Below, in pieces: positions 4,432 to 6,413 of a DNA stretch of 6,413 nt (within the stretch, counting starts at the first letter, position 1; every line of letters begins with the position of its first letter). The notes under the pieces were generated by a model. It was not told where the DNA came from, ran no database searches, and saw nothing but the letters and a program-made list of their open reading frames with translations. A program made the translations under genes and the position numbers. Origin of the DNA: Acidobacteriaceae bacterium (GTDB lineage Bacteria > Acidobacteriota > Terriglobia > Terriglobales > Acidobacteriaceae); the NCBI GenBank assembly GCA_003140785.1, contig PLKY01000310.1, positions 1 to 6,413 on the forward strand, given 5' to 3'.

Positions 4432-6413
4432 GGCAACAGACGCAGCGTATGGCGCGTTTGTGCGCCAACTGCGGTGGAGCTGAACGGCAGCGCGAACGTG
4501 GTGCCGCCGTAGTAGTCGTTCCACTGGTCGCGGAAATAGGGGCTCAGCGGGTTGCCACTCTCGCCCAGCACGATGTTTTCCGTCGATCCGTCGATGTTGC
4601 TCCAGTCCATCGTGAATCGTTGCGATGGTCCAAATGTGCGGCCTGCCTGCTTCACTGTCACGGTGTCGCCGCTGAGCGGCTGCGGCCCTGTCCCTGCGAT
4701 CCTGCCCACGATCGGCAGAAAGCTCGCCAAGGGGTGTTCGAGATCGATCACGTGCCAGCTGCCATAAGTCAAGCGGCTCACGTCCGCGGGCGCCTTGCCG
4801 CGATCCATGCCGCGGCGCACCGCTTCCGTCAGCGCTGCGTCCCAGTCCTTGTAGCCTGGAGGAAGCCAGTCCGCGCTGGCGTGCATGACGATCTCTTCCA
4901 TGGCAAAGTTCGATTCGGACCAAAGATACTGACCGGCCAGTTCTCCCAGCTTCGGCTCCAGGATCATCGGCTTCAGGGCTTCGCGCGCGCGCGTCACCAC
5001 CGAAGCTGCGGCGGAGTCCGTACTCAAACGGCCATCCCAGCTCCGCATCAAGTCCGCGGCTTTGCGCAGCCGATCGTCAGTGCCTGCGGTGTGGTCGATG
5101 GCGTACGCAAAGCGATGCGCGAGTTCCTGGTCCACTTCGCTGTAGATGTCCGTCTGCACAGTGAGCATGTCTTGTGGCAGAAGCTGGTCGCGCCCTTGGA
5201 GTGCCTTGTAAATCCGCTCGGCGCGGTAAGGGTCGGCCCACTCCAACGTCAGCATGTTGGGAGAGTTGTCGGTCGTCACGCGCGAGTTGGCCGTGGCAAG
5301 AAAGCCGGACGGCGGATCGAATGCATTCGGCAAGCTCTCAAACGGGATGTAGCCCTGCCACTCGCGCGCTGCATCCTGAATCGGCACTCCCGCCAGGCCC
5401 ATCGGTCGCAATGGAATGCGGCCTACTGCGTGATACGCAATGTGCCCCTGGTCGTCGGAGTAGACGACATTCAGTGTGGGTGAATTCCAGGTGCTCAGGG
5501 CCGCAGTCGCATCGGCGCAGCTCGCCGCCGTGTCGAGCTGGAAGATCGGCAGCGCGTTCAGTGTCGCATCGTAGAGCGTCCACTTTAGCGCCATGGGCCG
5601 CGTCTCTTTTGTAAAGAGCGGATTCATCAGCGGTCCGTGCGCCGTCGATTGCAAATCGACCGTCACATCCTTGCCGCCGCGCACGTGAATCACTTCATGG
5701 TCCACCGCGAGCGGCTTCCAGCTGCCATCGCTGGCCTGGTAGTTGCCCTTGCCGTCGAGCTTCTCCACATACACGTCCTGCACATCGGCATAGAGCGCTG
5801 TGTAGCCCCACGCCACATGATCGTTGTGGCCGGCCACGACAAATGGAACTCCCACGAGCGTCACACCGGCGGCGTGAAATCCAGGCGCGTATAGATCGGC
5901 CATGTACCAGATATTCGGCACCGTCAACTCCAGGTGCATATCGTTCGAGAGGAGCGGTTTTCCGCTCGCCGTGTGCCGCCCCGCAATGACCCACTCGTTC
6001 GATCCTGGTGCGCAGTCGACGCACGCTGTCCGTCCAAGCAGCGCACGCAGAAGATGGATGTCTTCGAGCGGAACGGCGCGTGTCTGGGTACGGTCATCGT
6101 CTTCTTCTTCGTCGTGGCTCGGAGGAATCGGATGCGGCTGCGTCAGGTCCACAACCTGCCCGGTCGGTGGATGGTCGCGCCACGAGCCCACCGGATACAG
6201 ATCGGCTTCGAGCTTGGAGTTGTGCAGCTTTGCCGCAATCTGTTCGCGCGCCAGTTTCACATCCCAATGGTCGTCGAGAGTCTGCGCCATCATCGCCACA
6301 CCGATACTCAGCGAATCCGCGCCACTCCACGGCTTGGGACGATAGCGCAGCAGCACAAATTCCGGAGGCAGCGTATCCCCGTGCTCGGCGATAAACAAGT
6401 TCACGCCGCGCGC
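4428..6413 (-). CDS. Penicillin acylase family (S45) Ntn-hydrolase, 5' end outside the window
   Basis: An amidase precursor of the penicillin G acylase / acyl-homoserine-lactone acylase family, normally exported to the periplasm and self-cleaved into alpha and beta chains. The frame is open to the right edge (codons A-R-G before the GTG at 6402-6404), so signal peptide and most of the alpha chain are missing; that GTG is not a start. Numbering the GTG as residue 1, GVNLFIAEHGD-type alpha sequence comes first, then a spacer with an acidic run (98-104) and CVDC (128-131). The beta chain begins at PGSNEW: nucleophile Ser135 (codon 6000-6002). Then come LLSNDMHL (151-158), AGHNDHVAWG (191-200) and TANSR with Asn373, which is beta position 239 and matches the catalytic Asn241 of E. 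coli penicillin acylase. The beta chain is about 524 residues and ends with the usual SPYFRDQWNDYYGG ... LRLLP. It is probably active; the substrate (antibiotic, quorum signal, lipopeptide) cannot be told. Confidence 0.93.
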   Translation of the reverse strand, partial: ARGVNLFIAEHGDTLPPEFVLLRYRPKPWSGADSLSIGVAMMAQTLDDHWDVKLAREQIAAKLHNSKLEADLYPVGSWRDHPPTGQVVDLTQPHPIPPSHDEEEDDDRTQTRAVPLEDIHLLRALLGRTACVDCAPGSNEWVIAGRHTASGKPLLSNDMHLELTVPNIWYMADLYAPGFHAAGVTLVGVPFVVAGHNDHVAWGYTALYADVQDVYVEKLDGKGNYQASDGSWKPLAVDHEVIHVRGGKDVTVDLQSTAHGPLMNPLFTKETRPMALKWTLYDATLNALPIFQLDTAASCADATAALSTWNSPTLNVVYSDDQGHIAYHAVGRIPLRPMGLAGVPIQDAAREWQGYIPFESLPNAFDPPSGFLATANSRVTTDNSPNMLTLEWADPYRAERIYKALQGRDQLLPQDMLTVQTDIYSEVDQELAHRFAYAIDHTAGTDDRLRKAADLMRSWDGRLSTDSAAASVVTRAREALKPMILEPKLGELAGQYLWSESNFAMEEIVMHASADWLPPGYKDWDAALTEAVRRGMDRGKAPADVSRLTYGSWHVIDLEHPLASFLPIVGRIAGTGPQPLSGDTVTVKQAGRTFGPSQRFTMDWSNIDGSTENIVLGESGNPLSPYFRDQWNDYYGGTTFALPFSSTAVGAQTRHTLRLLP

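Noticed and set aside
4432..4923. Open frame extending the membrane-protein gene upstream by 164 residues.
   Set aside because: It is a shadow of the acylase C-terminus, which is fully conserved there. The extension is Arg/His-rich and hydrophilic, and the overlapping ATG at 4429-4431 is the natural start.
4982..4993. Run of alternating CG (six repeats), possibly Z-DNA forming or a slippage site.
   Set aside because: It sits in the acylase gene where it encodes an ordinary Arg-Ala-Arg stretch, and such runs are common in GC-rich coding sequence.
4449..5483. Long plus-strand open frame (344 codons) opposite the acylase gene.
   Set aside because: GC-rich antisense shadow: the minus-strand frame carries the S45 motifs and catalytic residues, while the plus-strand translation is rich in Arg, His, Ala and Cys with no recognisable domain.

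Overview
The window reads as a piece of a GC-rich bacterial chromosome, most likely from the Acidobacteriota (Terriglobia type). This is inferred from the kinds of proteins present: an S45 acylase with the GSNEW / LLSNDMHL style of motifs, a PTPS-related GT-C-like membrane protein, and a DUF4431-type secreted protein. There is no rRNA or other marker gene to confirm it. Coding density is very high. I see no tRNA, rRNA, CRISPR array, insertion sequence or attachment site, and no gene-free stretch longer than about 110 bases.

Left part, plus strand (1-841): two small genes of unknown function, each with a strong AAGGAG ribosome binding site. The first (79-384) encodes a 101-residue charged protein with one CxxC pair near its start and a helical, probably coiled-coil, body. 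The second (497-841) encodes a 114-residue protein with a hydrophobic hairpin followed by an amphipathic helix. A 112-base gap separates them, so the second may have its own promoter.

Right part, minus strand (6413 down to 865): five tightly packed co-directional genes, almost certainly one transcript. In transcription order they are: a penicillin-acylase-family (S45) Ntn-hydrolase whose 5' end lies outside the window; a 608-residue polytopic membrane protein of the PTPS-related / GT-C-like type; a short-chain polyprenyl diphosphate synthase (IspA-like, FPP synthase) with intact aspartate-rich motifs; a small exported or anchored DUF4431-like protein; and a DUF59/MIP18 (SufT/PaaD-like) protein. 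The first three are joined by two 4-base ATGA overlaps, and the last two follow after gaps of 13 and 6 bases. The two strands converge with only 23 bases between the stop codons at 841 and 865.

The common theme of the minus-strand genes, if any, is the cell envelope: a probably periplasmic acylase, a probable lipid-linked sugar transferase and a supplier of the C15 precursor for polyprenyl carrier lipids. The DUF59 gene (Fe-S maturation) does not fit this theme and may simply be co-transcribed. The most unusual sequence feature is a degenerate heptamer tandem array (TGTTCCC-type, 4393-4427). It sits exactly at the acylase stop codon and start of the membrane-protein gene and is translated as that protein's first residues. 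I do not see convincing evidence of a wholly new multi-gene system; the findings are scored accordingly.
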